A stretch of DNA of 64,000 nt from Haberlea rhodopensis (lineage: Eukaryota; Streptophyta; Magnoliopsida; Lamiales; Gesneriaceae): positions 248,001 to 312,000 of the forward strand of contig CAJQUN010000444.1 in assembly GCA_907163345.1 (NCBI GenBank). The letters run 5' to 3'. The notes under the pieces were generated by a model. The model saw only the letters and a list, made by a program, of their open reading frames with translations. It was not told where the DNA came from and did not search any database. The position numbers and the translations under genes are program-made. Every line of letters begins with the position of its first letter. The stretch's first letter is position 1. Positions 12,656 to 24,359 of the stretch are shown piece after piece.

Positions 12656-13295
12656 CTGATGCACGAAAGTGATAGAAAGTAACTGGTGCACGAAAATTAT
12701 AAAAAAAATAACTGGTGCACGAAAATATAAACTTGGTGCACGAAAATCATAAAAAGGAATTGGTGCACGAAATTATAAAAAAAATAACTGGTGCACGAAA
12801 ATATAACATTGGTGCACGAAAACCATAAAAACTAATTGGTGGACGAAAATGATAAAAAGTAAGTGGTGCCCAAAAATTTAAAAAAGTAACTGGTGCACAA
12901 AAATATAACCTTGGTGCACGAAAATATAACACCGATGCACGAAAATACAACACGGGTGCACGTACGTTGTGTTAATTAACTTATGCACAAAATTTGGAAA
13001 AAAACAAACTGGTGCACGAAATTAAATTGTCCGTGCATCACTTACTTAAAATGTATGGTTCGTGCATCACCCACTTGCGATTATGGTTCTTGCATCGCAT
13101 ATTTTTTCTATGTTTCGTGCATCAGTGACTGATTTTAGTTTCCGTGCATCACTTACTGATTTTCAATTTTCGTGCATTAGTTACTTATTTTAAATTTTTC
13201 GTGCACCAGTTACTGTTAATAATTTTCGTACACCAGTTATTTTTTATAATTTTCATGCACAAGTTACTTTTTATAATTTTCGTGCACCAATTAAT
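12656..13295. repeat. Head-to-head array of GTGCACGAAA repeats
   Basis: About 15 imperfect units based on TGGTGCACGAAAATTATAAA run in the plus direction from 12656 to about 13023, spaced roughly 22-32 bp. At 13024 the orientation flips, and about 10 units of the reverse complement (TTTCGTGCACCAGTTACTTT) continue to 13293. The array is thus a large interrupted palindrome. Units differ by point changes (for example GTGGACGAAA, GATGCACGAAA, CGTGCATCAC). The apparent reading frames across it on both strands are translations of the repeat and not genes. Flanks at about 12100 and 13660 both carry AAAATACCC/AAATTGCCC-type sequence in opposite orientation, so the array may be the inside of a non-autonomous DNA transposon. 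Confidence 0.75.
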
Positions 13296-14548
13296 TTTCT
13301 CTGGGTCATCTTTTTCGCTGCAAGTTTCAGGCTGTAAGTTCTGAAAATGAACAAAGAAGCCCGTACACCAATGAATCATAACTAAAAAAAATCTCAATAG
13401 GCAACAATCAGTATATTTATATACACTTACACACACACACACATATACCTGAAATGAAAAAAATCTGGAACGAAGTGATGGGACGGAAAATCGAAGAGAT
13501 GGAGAGAAAAATCAATTGTAAGAAATCGTAACTGGTGAGAGAGATTTACGAGGAGATTTGAATCGCAGTAGTGAAAGGAAGAGCTCGAACGAAGTGCTGA
13601 AAGGAAGATTATGAAAATTTCTGAGATTGCCGTTTTTTCTTATTAAGGGCAATTTTGTCATTTAACCTAAAGTGGTCAGTCCGAACTTTCCCCTAATTTA
13701 AATAGTTAGAAGTTAGAACACATAAATTTGTTTGTGCCATATGCATTTGTTTAATTGTATTTTTGTTACTTTATTATTGTGCAAGAAAATTATAGATATA
13801 AATTATTCAAGATTTGAATTTTTTTGAAGAGATTTGTTGAAGAGTCAATTTGGAGATAATGATAGGAAATTGGAGAGACATTGCATGATTGTTGAAGATA
13901 TACTCAAGACTATGTTGCGCTATTTTAAGATCGACAAGCTGTTTGTGGAAGTATGGACGATCAAAAATAAATGGATTAAGGGACAAACAATAAATCAAAT
14001 TAATGTACGTTATTAAATAAAGGATAAAATTTTGGGAATTTAAGGAATATAACCTATCTTAATCTCAAATTCTTAAAAATGATCCTTATCTATTAAATAG
14101 TTTTAAATTAAGCCTTTCATTTTGTTGATAATCCTAAAATACCATTTTTCACATTTTATTCATCTATTACTACTATTTTGTAAAAGAACTTAAATCATTA
14201 TGTATGTTTTTTGTTAGACTTGTAATATTTTTTTTCCAGCACTCACAATATTTCAGTTGTTTCCTCTTACTCAAATAATTGATGGAGAGATTGGCGTGGT
14301 ATCGTTTTGCTCCTACTGCACTGCTCTATATCGGACGTTGGCGATCCGATGCCACTGTATGCCAATAGAGTCGGACATTTTCATAATCTAAGGTGGAAAA
14401 ATATATCCTCTTGTTTTCTTTTACTGCGTCAAAATGCCCATGGTATGTAAATTTGTATTAATTCATTAAATCGGTTTTCGTATGTGCTACATTCTGATTT
14501 CATTTGAAGTTTCATAATCATAATCAGATTTAAACTTTCTGATTCGAA
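13296..14548. other. AT-rich intergenic stretch
   Basis: No gene was recognised. A (AC)n run lies at 13427-13442. A 60-residue open stretch at 13834-14016 was not recognised and is not supported as a gene. Confidence 0.4.
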
Positions 14549-14805
14549 GGGATTGGATGAACGATTAAAAGAGATCCGAGACTATCTTAACCTCGTCATT
14601 GAATGGAAGCTCCTGTTAAACCACGAAATTATTTACTATCTCCAGGATATGTCAACCTACTTCCTAATCTAAATGTGTCTGAATAAATTAAAGTTTTTGC
14701 CGTGAAAACAAATTATATGATGTTGGTGATATATCTTTCATCCCCCATGAAAAGATCACGAGATTGCATTTGCATAATCACAATCTTGCAGCAAAGTGTG
14801 AGTTC
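14549..14805 (+). pseudogene. RPN8: Fragment of 26S proteasome subunit RPN8
   Basis: The plus strand reads GLDERLKEIRDYLNLVI then LLLNHEIIYYLQD, followed after a frame change by LLPNLNVSE, a stop, and VFAVKTNYMMLVIYLSS. These are the C-terminal part of RPN8 (MPN-domain partner of the deubiquitinase RPN11 in the proteasome lid), where the family has YLDLVI..KLPLNHEILYHLQD and FAVKTNDMMLVIYLSS. The N-terminal MPN domain is absent, the frame is broken at least twice near 14645 and 14690, and the end dissolves after 14760. The two blocks adjoin with no intron, so it could be a processed copy; I cannot prove that. Non-functional. Confidence 0.7.
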
Positions 14806-16234
14806 GGGATTAAAATGGTTGGATACTTGCAATGATCATATTTCATAATATCAACGCCCAAGTCTCACCTATGAACAATTTAGGATTGTGTTTGGACTTC
14901 AGATGAGATTTGGAAAGAAAACTGAAATATTTGAAACGATTTCTCTAACATGGTCATACTGACATGTAACTAGTGAAAAAATAAAAGCAATTTCAAAACA
15001 GTTTATCCCTTCACTGGTTGCATAAATATTTTGTTTGTGAGCAGATAGTACACAACATAGGTAAAATATCAATAAACTATCACTACAGGAAATTTTAGAT
15101 GGATTTCTAAAATGGCCTTCTATAATATACTCTAATAAATTTTAGCCTTAGCTTAAGTTAATTTTTAAAAATAACATTAAGTTTCAAATATATCCTTTAA
15201 GTTTTTTTAAAAAAAAACCTTTTAACCTAAGATTGATGTTTTTTTTTTAAAAAAAAAACCTTTAACTTAAGATTGATATATTTTTTTAAAAAAAAAGCCT
15301 TTAAATCTCAAATTTTTATTCAAATTGGTGATCAACGAAACACTGTTTGATAGGCTGATCAATGACATGCAGAGATTTTGGGGGTACCTTATGCAAGCCT
15401 CTCTATTTTTTTTGTTTTAGCTCGGCGAATCCCAGATTTGGCCAAACCTGTGGCAGACTCGCCTCCATTGTCATCCCTAAGAATGTGGTTGTGTGGGCAA
15501 GAGCAAGAAGTAAGAATGAGTGTCCAATACCCTATACTCAAAGCAGGGTCAAGAGAAGGAAATTTTTAAACCTTGTCACTATAATTGGTCACTTATTGGA
15601 TTTTCATCATTGTACTATTACAGACAACAATATATATTCCTTTTTTTCATCTCATCCCGGCCCCATCATTGAATCAATGTTAAGATAGCCAGAAGCTAAC
15701 TGGCCGTTGATTTCTCCCATTTTTAGCCTGATAATGTCATCCTACTCCCTTTTGTCAAATTACCTTCATTTTTTAAAAATTATTTGGGAGATGTTGCGAT
15801 TGGGTTGAAACCCCCTTTAACTTTTGTTATTACAAAGTAATATTTTCACTGATGGAATTGATAATATACCACACAATCAGAAAAGCCCAAAGACATTGGT
15901 GCAATAACATTACACCTATTTTTGTCATGTAGGAAAAAGTTGAGGTAAAATTGAAGATAGGGACCAAAAACGATAACATGTTCTCTTTTAATGCAGCATT
16001 ATGCAAGTTACATGTGCTAGGAGGGAGAGAGATGAAATGGCCGGCCGGGTAATTATGCAAGTTAAAGGAGGATCATCAAATATTCATTCTGAAGATAAGT
16101 ATGGAACTCTGTGGGCAGTGTAATAATTGTCAATAACATCTTCAAAAGGCAATTTAACTTGGTTGCTTGTGATAATCGGAAAAGACCAGCCAATTTTATT
16201 CATAAAATTTTATGAAGATATAAATTATAAATAG
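14806..16234. other. Intergenic stretch with short A/T tandem repeats
   Basis: At 15170-15305 a unit of about 55 bp built from AACCTTTAACTTAAGATTGAT and a poly-T/poly-A block is repeated two to three times. An open stretch at 15362-15688 carries GC-richer sequence (TTTGGCCAAACCTGTGGCAG) but was not recognised. Otherwise nothing is seen. Confidence 0.4.
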
Positions 16235-18178
16235 CTATGATAACAACCTGTTGTTTGATCGAAATAACCATCTGCAACCATAGGTACATCGTAGTATGGT
16301 AACCAGAAGAGGATACTTTAAGGTTATAAACATGATAGGAACAGTAGCGAAGAAAAGGAGAAGGACAGTTACTGATGCTACTCCGTGTTGGTAGAAAATA
16401 AGACAGGTGCAGAAGGCAACCATCATCGCCACTACGGAAACGAAAAGGGACGCAACCCCAATCACCAACCAAAAAGGCAACGACTCCAGGAAATCATTTT
16501 CTGAGTAACCTGAGGTCATTATCGACAGAAACATCAGCATTGATGTCAAAGAGGATAGAGTCGCCACTGCCTCAGACACGGGAAAAACAAGAAAAAGCCT
16601 CTGGTCATGCAAAATCGGAGAACCGGTGGAGTTGTATCCACCGGGCACTGTGAAGGCACTCGTGAAAACCACCGTGGCTATTAGGATCGTAATGAGCATG
16701 CATGATTTGGCCGTTTGCTTCATCATTTTTTCACCTTCTTTCATCAAGTCTTGATGTTCAGAGATAAATACATCGTGGGGTGTTTGGCCTTTATCGTTTT
16801 TCATGTTTCGGTATGAAGGTTGGACCAACTTTTCAACTTCGTTATACCACATAACTTCGCGTTGCATCTGAAGAGCTGCCCCTGGTATAAGATTGAGCTG
16901 ATTTTTAGGTGCTAACCTGCCGGCCAAATGCAGCATGTTATTGCCCTCGATGTCTACATATGTCACTATCAAATTTTTGATACCGGATATCTCATATATT
17001 AAATTGAAGGATTGGACATGGCGATGCAAAACAGCTATATGAAATATGCTGTGTTTGGACTCGTTCACTTTGTACAGGAAATCTGGATATCGGCAAATCA
17101 GTTCGACCAAGAATTCATCATTTAACGATGCCGCGGCTATAAAAAGCAGTTTCACATTAGTGTTTCCAAAAGCTTCAATATTATTAGCCTGTCCGGTTTC
17201 GATATCATTTTCTTGATGATATGATGCCGTAATACGCCAAAGATAATCGAGCAACGTGTATGCATCAGTCGATTCATCATCTGCTGCTGGGGACATTACT
17301 TGCTTCTTCAACTTCATGTTATTAGGGAGTAATAGTGCTACTGTACGGGTCATCGGAGGGACAGATTTATGCATAAACAACAAAAAAATCAAGGTAGATA
17401 GTAAATATGATTATAAAGAACTATATATGGATAATCACTAACCTGCGTGGCCAATGGTTCTCCAGCTGAGTCCTGGTTGAATAGTATGACTAGGGCCTTG
17501 AAATGCTGATGGGTTCCGTGCAAGCACTTGTAAAGGCATTGTCGTCTTCAAGTCCAACTAGCATGTTGTTTTGTTGTAAGATTCTCATAGCCAGATCTGC
17601 ATCCATGAATTGTTTAGGAGATATATATATACAACACCACTTATGTGTTTTTAAATGAGATGATGTGTAGTTAACTACTCACCATACAATCCCGAGTCTA
17701 TGGATGTCGTTAGAAGTCTAATTTGATCCTTTTCATTCCAAATCTCAAAGCCAGATAATGGGAAAAGGTAATCGACCATACGGTGGTGGCCTGACATGGT
17801 GGCCATGTAGAGTGGGGTGACACCATCACAGCCACTGATTGTGGGCAATTTTTGGTTCTTTTGTACCATTAAATGGGCGATATGGACATGCCCAGCCACG
17901 GCAGCAAAACTGAGTGCAGTGCATCCCTTTTGGTTCTGTATTTCCAGTATATCAGAAGATTGATCGCCCATCATTTCCAGTAAATTAGCAACAAAGGAGT
18001 CACGGCCTTCTAAAGCAGCTATATGGAAGGCCGTTTCTCCCCCTTCAGTTAACCGAGCTTTACCCAATGTCCTGTCGTTGATCAACAAAGTTGCAGCAGC
18101 TTCCCAGTCGCCCTTCAATGCAGCTTTGTGCAGAGGAACACACCTACTTAGATATCTTGCTTCTGTCCACAAATTCAC
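16235..18178 (-). pseudogene. Ankyrin-repeat PGG-domain membrane protein, frame broken
   Basis: Three minus-strand exons are visible: 18178-17683, 17596-17443 and 17340-16235. The first codes for ankyrin repeats (CVPLHKAALKGDWEAA, GGETAFHIAALEGRDSFV, GCTALSFAAVAGHVHIA, GVTPLYMATMSGHHRMV). The third holds more repeats (HSIFHIAVLHRH, GNNMLHLAGRLAP), then the PGG domain (SCMLITILIATVVFTSAF, VPGGYNSTG) and three further hydrophobic segments, the layout of ACD6/ITN1-type plasma-membrane proteins of stress and defence. Exon 2 contains DLAMRILQQNN in the incoming frame but LQVLARNPSAF in the outgoing frame; its 154 nt do not fit the phases, so one small indel breaks the gene. No initiating ATG is seen in exon 1 (the open frame begins at a GTG), so a 5' exon is missing or unrecognised. 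An assembly error at about 17540 would make it a normal gene. Confidence 0.72.
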
Positions 18179-20117
18179 TCAACCGTAAATATGCTTTTTT
18201 AATTATAGAGTGCTCATTCAAGTAAATTAAATTTCTTTCAGAAAAAATGTTGTCCGGTTTAGATATATTTATCAGGTTAGCGTATAATAGAATTTTTTTA
18301 CCAATCCAAAACCTCTAGATTTGATATCATGGTTCTTGTATTAGGCAAATACCTAATACTTTCTTCCTTAATTTCCCTTGTATATTCAATATCATGGTTC
18401 TTATATTGTAATAGATATTTAATAGAAACTTTATTCTTAAATTAAAATTTTTAATATTGTTCAAATAAATTATCAAATATTTCTGTCAAAGTTAAATATA
18501 ATTACGCAAAAAAGTTAGTTTTGATTTCATGTAAGTTTTATTTAATTAATTTAAACTTTCTTGTAAATTTAAGAATATTTGGGTTTCTAGATGACGTTTT
18601 CATTTAATGGAGGTTTTAAATATGAAATTTTATGAAACAGGTTTTTTAGTAATTTTACTCTGATTTGTTTTACCTGTCTCGTAGATTGGTGCAAACATTT
18701 AAAATAAAATGTTTATTGAGAAATATTAATATGCATAGAAATATATGTAAAGTTAATTTGTCGCGGTTTAAAGGGGCGACAAATTTGACTCTTTTTAGCT
18801 GAAAATAAAGAAAAATTAAAAAAAACGATCTCGTAGAAAATAATACCAGTCTAAAACTTTTAAAACTAATCAAATATAATTCCAAGAAAATTATTTTTAA
18901 TCAAAAATAATCTCAAACTTTTGTTTTTAATCATAAATTATCTCAAAGTCACTTATTCAACTATGATATCACTTTCGTTAATAAATAATTTATGTGAGAC
19001 TAAATTTGTTAAAAAAATTTATGTGAGATTATTTTTATTAAAAATAATTTTATGTGAACTGTATATAGTTAGTCTTTTTGAAAAAAGTTCATATTTATAG
19101 GATTATTTTTTAAATTTATATATAAATATACGTCATATATATAGGCATAATATACGTCATGTTTTCTCAATCAGTCCACTACTAAAATAAATTGTGGGGC
19201 TTTTAATACGATCATGCATGCATGGTTGACATATGTCTTATAAGATTTTTGAGGCGGACCACATGACGTACACACCTTACCCACCCAATTTATTTTAATA
19301 TTTACATATATTATTTTATAAAATTTTTTGTTCAGTAAACCTTCGATCCATTTGTACGGATAATCAAATGAGGTTAATGAAAGAAGGGTTTGTTTGATGA
19401 TGCCCTTAAGAGTAGTGCCCTTAAAGGCATCATCACCATTCATTTGAAATCTTTTTTAAAAAAGAAAAAAAGATTCCACGTGGATGGTGGATGATGCTCC
19501 TGAGGACGGTGCCCTTCAGGACAGCAACAATGTTTCCTGAAAGAAGTTGAGTGGCTCTTGTTAGTACTCACGAGGTGAAGAAACAAGTTGAGTGGCTCTT
19601 CCTTTGAATTCTTTTGATTGCTCACCTCCCATTCGTTCTCTAATTATTAGCACCTATAAAAAATACAGATTAAAAATCATTACACACAAATTAATCAGAT
19701 TTTATTTATTTTTTACATTAATTGATGATGCCCTTTTTTTCACATAGGGATGGGAATTGTAGGATCTTGCTTGTCGTTTCACCAAAAGTTATAGTTGGTG
19801 GTAACAATGTAAAACTAATCTTTAAACCATAGAGGAACCATAGCGTCACAATTCGATAGTTATCCAAGCAGGTACAATTATTGCATTCCAATAATCTCTC
19901 TTTCAATAATTCCACCTTTCAACTAATGGGAATCGAACACGTGACATTAACCATGATACAATTATAGGATCAAAAGATTGCCGTTTTATCAAAAGCTATA
20001 GTTTGTGGTAATGCTGTAAATCTAATATTTAAACAGTGACAATTATTGCATCCAACATGAATTAAATCATATCCCATGCAAACCATGTAAATATCAATTT
20101 CGACATAATTTATTGGT
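18179..20117. other. AT-rich intergenic stretch
   Basis: No gene, RNA gene or well-bounded element was recognised. Short repeated phrases such as TAATCTCAAACTTTT occur near 18900-18945. GATGCCCTTAAGAGTAGTGCCCTTAAAGGCATCATC at 19395-19435 forms a local inverted repeat. Confidence 0.35.
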
Positions 20118-20382
20118 GATCATCAAGGGCGGAGGGAGAGCAGGGGCAAGAGGGCAAGTTCCCCACCTTCCCCCGAAAAAAAAAATTTAATAAATTTTTT
20201 TTTACCTTAAAAAAAGATTTTTTTAAAGAAATTATAATTTTACCCTTAAAAAATTGTAGTTTACCCTTTAAAACTATATTTTGCCTCCCTTTAATTATAG
20301 TTTGACCCCTAAAATTTTTATTTTAAAATTTTTTTGCCCCCACTTCCCTAAAATTCTATATCTGCCACTGATGATCATAATA
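20118..20382. mobile_element. Small MITE-like element
   Basis: The ends form an imperfect terminal inverted repeat: TGATCATCAAGGGCGGAGGGA at the left, and the right end TCTGCCACTGATGATCATA, whose reverse complement is TATGATCATCAGTGGCAGA. The interior has facing runs of (A/C)CCTTAAAA and GGGGGCAAA-type sequence common in plant MITEs. About 265 bp, no coding capacity. Target duplication not resolved. Confidence 0.45.
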
Positions 20383-20646
20383 CTGCCTTACGTGAATAGC
20401 ACATCTTTTTTCAAGGAAGAGTGGAATTTTGGGAGTGAATATCTTTAAAACTAAAAAGAAGAAGAACTAAAAGATTAATTAAATTAAAGGAAGATGATTA
20501 GTTACGTACCGTACGGGTAGCCAGATGGAATGGAGAAAAACGGCAGAGCTTCCTTCATTGCAGGCTTGACTTATTTATCAGTGAGTTTGATTTCTTTCTT
20601 ATGGTCTGAGTCAATGCCGAAATTACCAAGTAATCTTCATTTTCTC

Positions 20647-20677
<31 letters not shown>

Positions 20678-20739
20678 TATTTTATTATTATTATTATTTT
20701 TATTATATTTTATTTTTATATAATAAGTGTCAAAACACT

Positions 20740-21322
20740 TATAAATAGTACTATTCTAATGAATAGTAGATCATTATTCATTACAATTTTTTTCTTAAAA
20801 AAATATTTTTTTTCAAAAATTATTTTTGTTGATGCAGGTTTGACTTGAACGATTAGAAAAAATATATCTTAATCGATTGTTAATGCGTGCAACTTCAAAT
20901 ATTAATTTTTTCAATTTATAGTAAGATGGAGATCATGTTTTTTTTAAAAAGTTAGAGTCAGTCTTTTGGTTATTTTTTCCATTCAATTATAGTAGCATGT
21001 TCGTTTAACTTTTTTTGTTGATGAGCGGGTTTGGCCATAACTGACTAGGAAAAATATATCTTAATTGGTTGTTGATGCGGCAAACTTCAAGTGTTATTTT
21101 TTTTTTTCAGTTTTTAGAGAGATGAACATCATATATTTTTTAAAAAAGTTATATGAGTCCTTTGGTTATTTTTTTCTCATTCAATTACAGTAGCATTGTT
21201 GTTTTTAAAAAATATATTTGTTAAAGTAAGTTATTTGAAATATTATTTTCGATCAAATTAGGAAAAAATTGACCAATTGTTGGTACCTGGCACCGCGCCT
21301 TGGGCGGTGCGAAAAAAACTAG
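20740..21322 (+). mobile_element. Helitron 3' end with hairpin and CTAG terminus
   Basis: The right end is well formed: a stem GCACCGC (21290-21296) pairs with GCGGTGC (21304-21310) over a 7-base loop, then GAAAAAAA and the terminal CTAG at 21319-21322, followed by host T. This is the canonical 3' end of a Helitron, which transposes by rolling circle and inserts between A and T. Upstream are two diverged copies of a unit with TGTTGATG(C/A)..GGTTTG, then AAAAATATATCTTAAT and GTTG.TGCG..AACTTC (from about 20828 and 21016). The 5' TC end was not located, so the left border is approximate. A relative lies inverted at 34790-35070. Confidence 0.6.
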
Positions 21323-21336
21323 TATATATATATATA

Positions 21337-21552
21337 TATAAACAAACCGAGAGATTTCAATTATTGAGCAAGTGAGTAGAGACATCACGCCTACAACATT
21401 TTATTAGATTAATAAACCAAAAATAGAGGACTATTTTTAAATTATATAAACAAACCGAGAGATTTCAATTATTGAGCAAGTGAGTAGAGACATCACGCCT
21501 ACAACATTTTATTAGATTAATAAACCAAAAATAGAGGACTATTTTTAAATTA
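21337..21552. repeat. Perfect or near-perfect 108-bp tandem duplication
   Basis: Two adjacent copies (21337-21444 and 21445-21552) of a 108-bp unit containing AACAAACCGAGAGATTTCAA, CATCACGCCTACAACATTTT and AAAATAGAGGACTATTTTTA. I saw no differences over the unit, so the duplication is recent or an assembly artefact. It lies directly downstream of the TA repeat that follows the Helitron end. Confidence 0.85.
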
Positions 21553-21799
21553 TTATGGAGACGTAAAATAATAAAATTAAGGGGTAATTTTCTTGGCCCC
21601 ATTAATTCACGTTTAGTTGGTGTAGAATAAACCGACTCGCACAGTCAGCATTTAAGATTATCTAGGGTTGAATATATATCAAAATATATATTTGAAGGGA
21701 TAGTATATGATTGAGCTACAAGATCAAAATAAAAAAAATTTATACTACCTTTTATTTTTTTAAAATCACATAGAAGTCGAGTCCCACCCAACTTTCTAT

Positions 21800-21802
<3 letters not shown>

Positions 21803-21860
<58 letters not shown>
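21803..21860. repeat. (AT)n microsatellite
   Basis: An uninterrupted AT dinucleotide run of about 29 units. It produces a spurious IYIYIY open frame on the minus strand. Confidence 0.95.
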
Positions 21861-21864
<4 letters not shown>

Positions 21865-22307
21865 CAACTTCTTTCTTCTTTGAAATTTCTAAAAAGCATT
21901 CTCTGCTCCACGACTCACTCTCGGTATTTTACCTTTTGTTTTCTCTCCAAATTTCTTGTTTTTCTTCCGGCGGCCGTAGAAAGGTCAATAATTAAATTTT
22001 AATTTATTTTTACAATAAAAAAACAAATATATATAATCATAATGATGATGAGAGCAATGATAATAGTTAGTGTTCACTTATATGCATCCTTAGGATCACA
22101 TATACACAAATCTAATGTTAAAATAAAACTTTTTTTAAATAAAATATGTATAAACTAATATACCAACAATTTTAGATCAATCATATTATTTTGATTTATA
22201 AATGAAAACTCGTATAAGTTTTTTTAATGGTTAAGCTTGTATTGTAGACTTAGTCAATGTTTAATCTTTTTTTTTCCTACCGCTCTTCAGTCTATCTCTA
22301 ACACTAA

Positions 22308-24356
22308 GGATATGCTTGGTTGTTGTGATATGATAAACGATGAATACATTAAAAAGTGGATAACAAGTTGATAAGTAAACTAATGGATAAACTATATTGT
22401 GTTTGCTTCATATGATTACTAAATTATGATAAGTAATATTGTGTTTGGTGTAGTTAATAATATGTGGTAAAGAATAGTTTTATTTGTAAAATGACAAAAA
22501 TACCCTTGAATACTTTTTGCATTTATTTCTATTATTTTATTTTAATATAATTTTAGTTGTTCAAATTAAATTTATTTATTTATTTTAATTATTAATAAAA
22601 TATTACAATGAATTAAATAGTATGTATTAAAAATTGAAAATATTATAATAAATAATACAAAATTAATGTGAACTTTTAAGCTAATCTCAAATTATAATGA
22701 ATACATGTTAATCAAATTAAATTTATTTCGAACCAATTCAATTTGAAAAAAAATACTCAAGTAGCATCCAAATATAAAGAATATAAAAATCTGCTATAAC
22801 ATTTTCTAAACAAGTTTCACTGCATCATTCACAATGCAAAAATAGTGATTGGTGATCATGAGCACATTGGATAATGACTCAATAGATTATTACGAAATGA
22901 TCAATTAACTAGTCCTTGCAAAATGGCATGACTTTGCCGTCCAATGTATTTACCATCTAATAGATCGTAATTAACAAACAAATACATATGAATACTAGAT
23001 CAACAAAACATTATGAACAACGTAAATACTACTAATAACACTGAAAAGCATCACACTGTGTACAAAACAATAAGATCCAAATACTCTTTCATTTCATATA
23101 ATATATAAATTCATAGTTGGAAACACCTACTCCAATAGGTAAGTCAAAATATATTTCAAAAACATTGCAGATTTGTCCAACCAACAAGATATTGATAACA
23201 ATGTAAGTGCTCAAAAAAGGTAACCCAATATTTACAAAATGCCATTTTTACCAACAATATTTCCATTAACAATGGGGTTTGCAACATATACATCAACTTA
23301 CAAGCTGTCTCAACTTCATGGAACATCTGTTGCACGCCTGTATCGATGTCCAGTGATACTTTGTGACACATGTTCAATACATCTTGTACTATAGCAGTAA
23401 AACTCTCCACATGCTCCCTGTGGCGCGACCATTTCCAAATATCTCACACCACTCATGGTAATAAGGCCATGAACTTACGCATTATCTGTGCATTGCTAGT
23501 AGACTTTATGTAATTGAAAGCGAAACCAAAGATAAATTTGTTCTCGACAATAACTTGAACCTAGTTAAATACATTTCGAATGTAGAAACAGGTGACCGAA
23601 ATATACCACAAACCAACTACACAAACATCCTTTTGGTTTACCAATGAATCACATGCAGTTAATAATCAAGTAGATTATAGTAACCACTACATTTTCCCAT
23701 TGTGGTTCCCCGAGCTAGGCGCACCCTCCATCATATATTCAAGAATTTGGTCTTGTATTCCTACAAAATACAAATGTAATCACTACTATACAAAAGTAAC
23801 ATTATAATTAAACAAAATTAGTACAGCAACCTAATACATTCACATTGTACAACAGATGATATAGAGCAAAGTTATCTGTGTAAATGATCAATTTGCGTTT
23901 TTACTCGGCGTGTCATACCGTAAGACACGTTCAACGTATGACCCACTTGCCTTCTTTCGACAACCAACTTCTTGTAATGTCGTGCTAAAACACTTACCAA
24001 AATGAGTGACCCAAACATTATACTTTGCAGCTCTAAAATTAAATAATGATACTTCATTGTTCAATCAAAGAAGTAAAATGTATAAGCAATATCATATTTT
24101 TAAAAAAAAAAAATTAAAAATGTATAGCGGGGCGGGTTCAGCCAATCCCAGGACCCGCCCCAACCCGCTTCCAAACCCGGTGGAAGCGGGTCCAGACCCG
24201 CCCCGGCGGGGCTGGTTCAATGCGGGTCCGGGTTTGGATCCGTCCCATTGCCATCCCTAATCCCGAGCCTTCGGGAAAAGCACGGACATGCAAAAATGGA
24301 GACAAACGTTGGATTAAAGGCTTTATCCACCCTTTTCATACGTACCAAACATAGTC
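22308..24356. mobile_element. PIF/Harbinger-type element, non-autonomous
   Basis: The left end GGATATGCTTGGTTGTTGTG (22308) matches the reverse complement of the right end, GACTATGTTTGGTACGTATG (24356). TAA stands immediately outside both ends (22305-22307 and 24357-24359), the 3-bp TWA target duplication of PIF/Harbinger elements. The 2049-bp interior is AT-rich and has no intact transposase. Scraps of open frame at 23156-23600 (minus) were not recognised. Near the right end (24122-24260) a GC-rich block reads GCGGGGCGGGTTC and CCATTGCCATCCCTAA, the look of a second small nested element whose left end I could not place. Confidence 0.6.
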
Positions 24357-24359
24357 TAA

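Noticed and set aside
12656..13295. CRISPR-like appearance of evenly spaced short repeats
   Set aside because: Spacers are only 10-20 AT-rich bases, repeats vary and reverse direction, and the window is clearly plant nuclear DNA.
12455..13442. Several open frames on both strands with FRAPVLYF-type repeats
   Set aside because: They are translations of the GTGCACGAAA repeat array; no start context, no family.
15362..15688. 108-codon plus-strand frame
   Set aside because: Somewhat GC-rich but no family, splice context or homologous motif recognised.
21645..21911. Open frame with IYIYIY repeat
   Set aside because: Pure translation of the (AT)n microsatellite.
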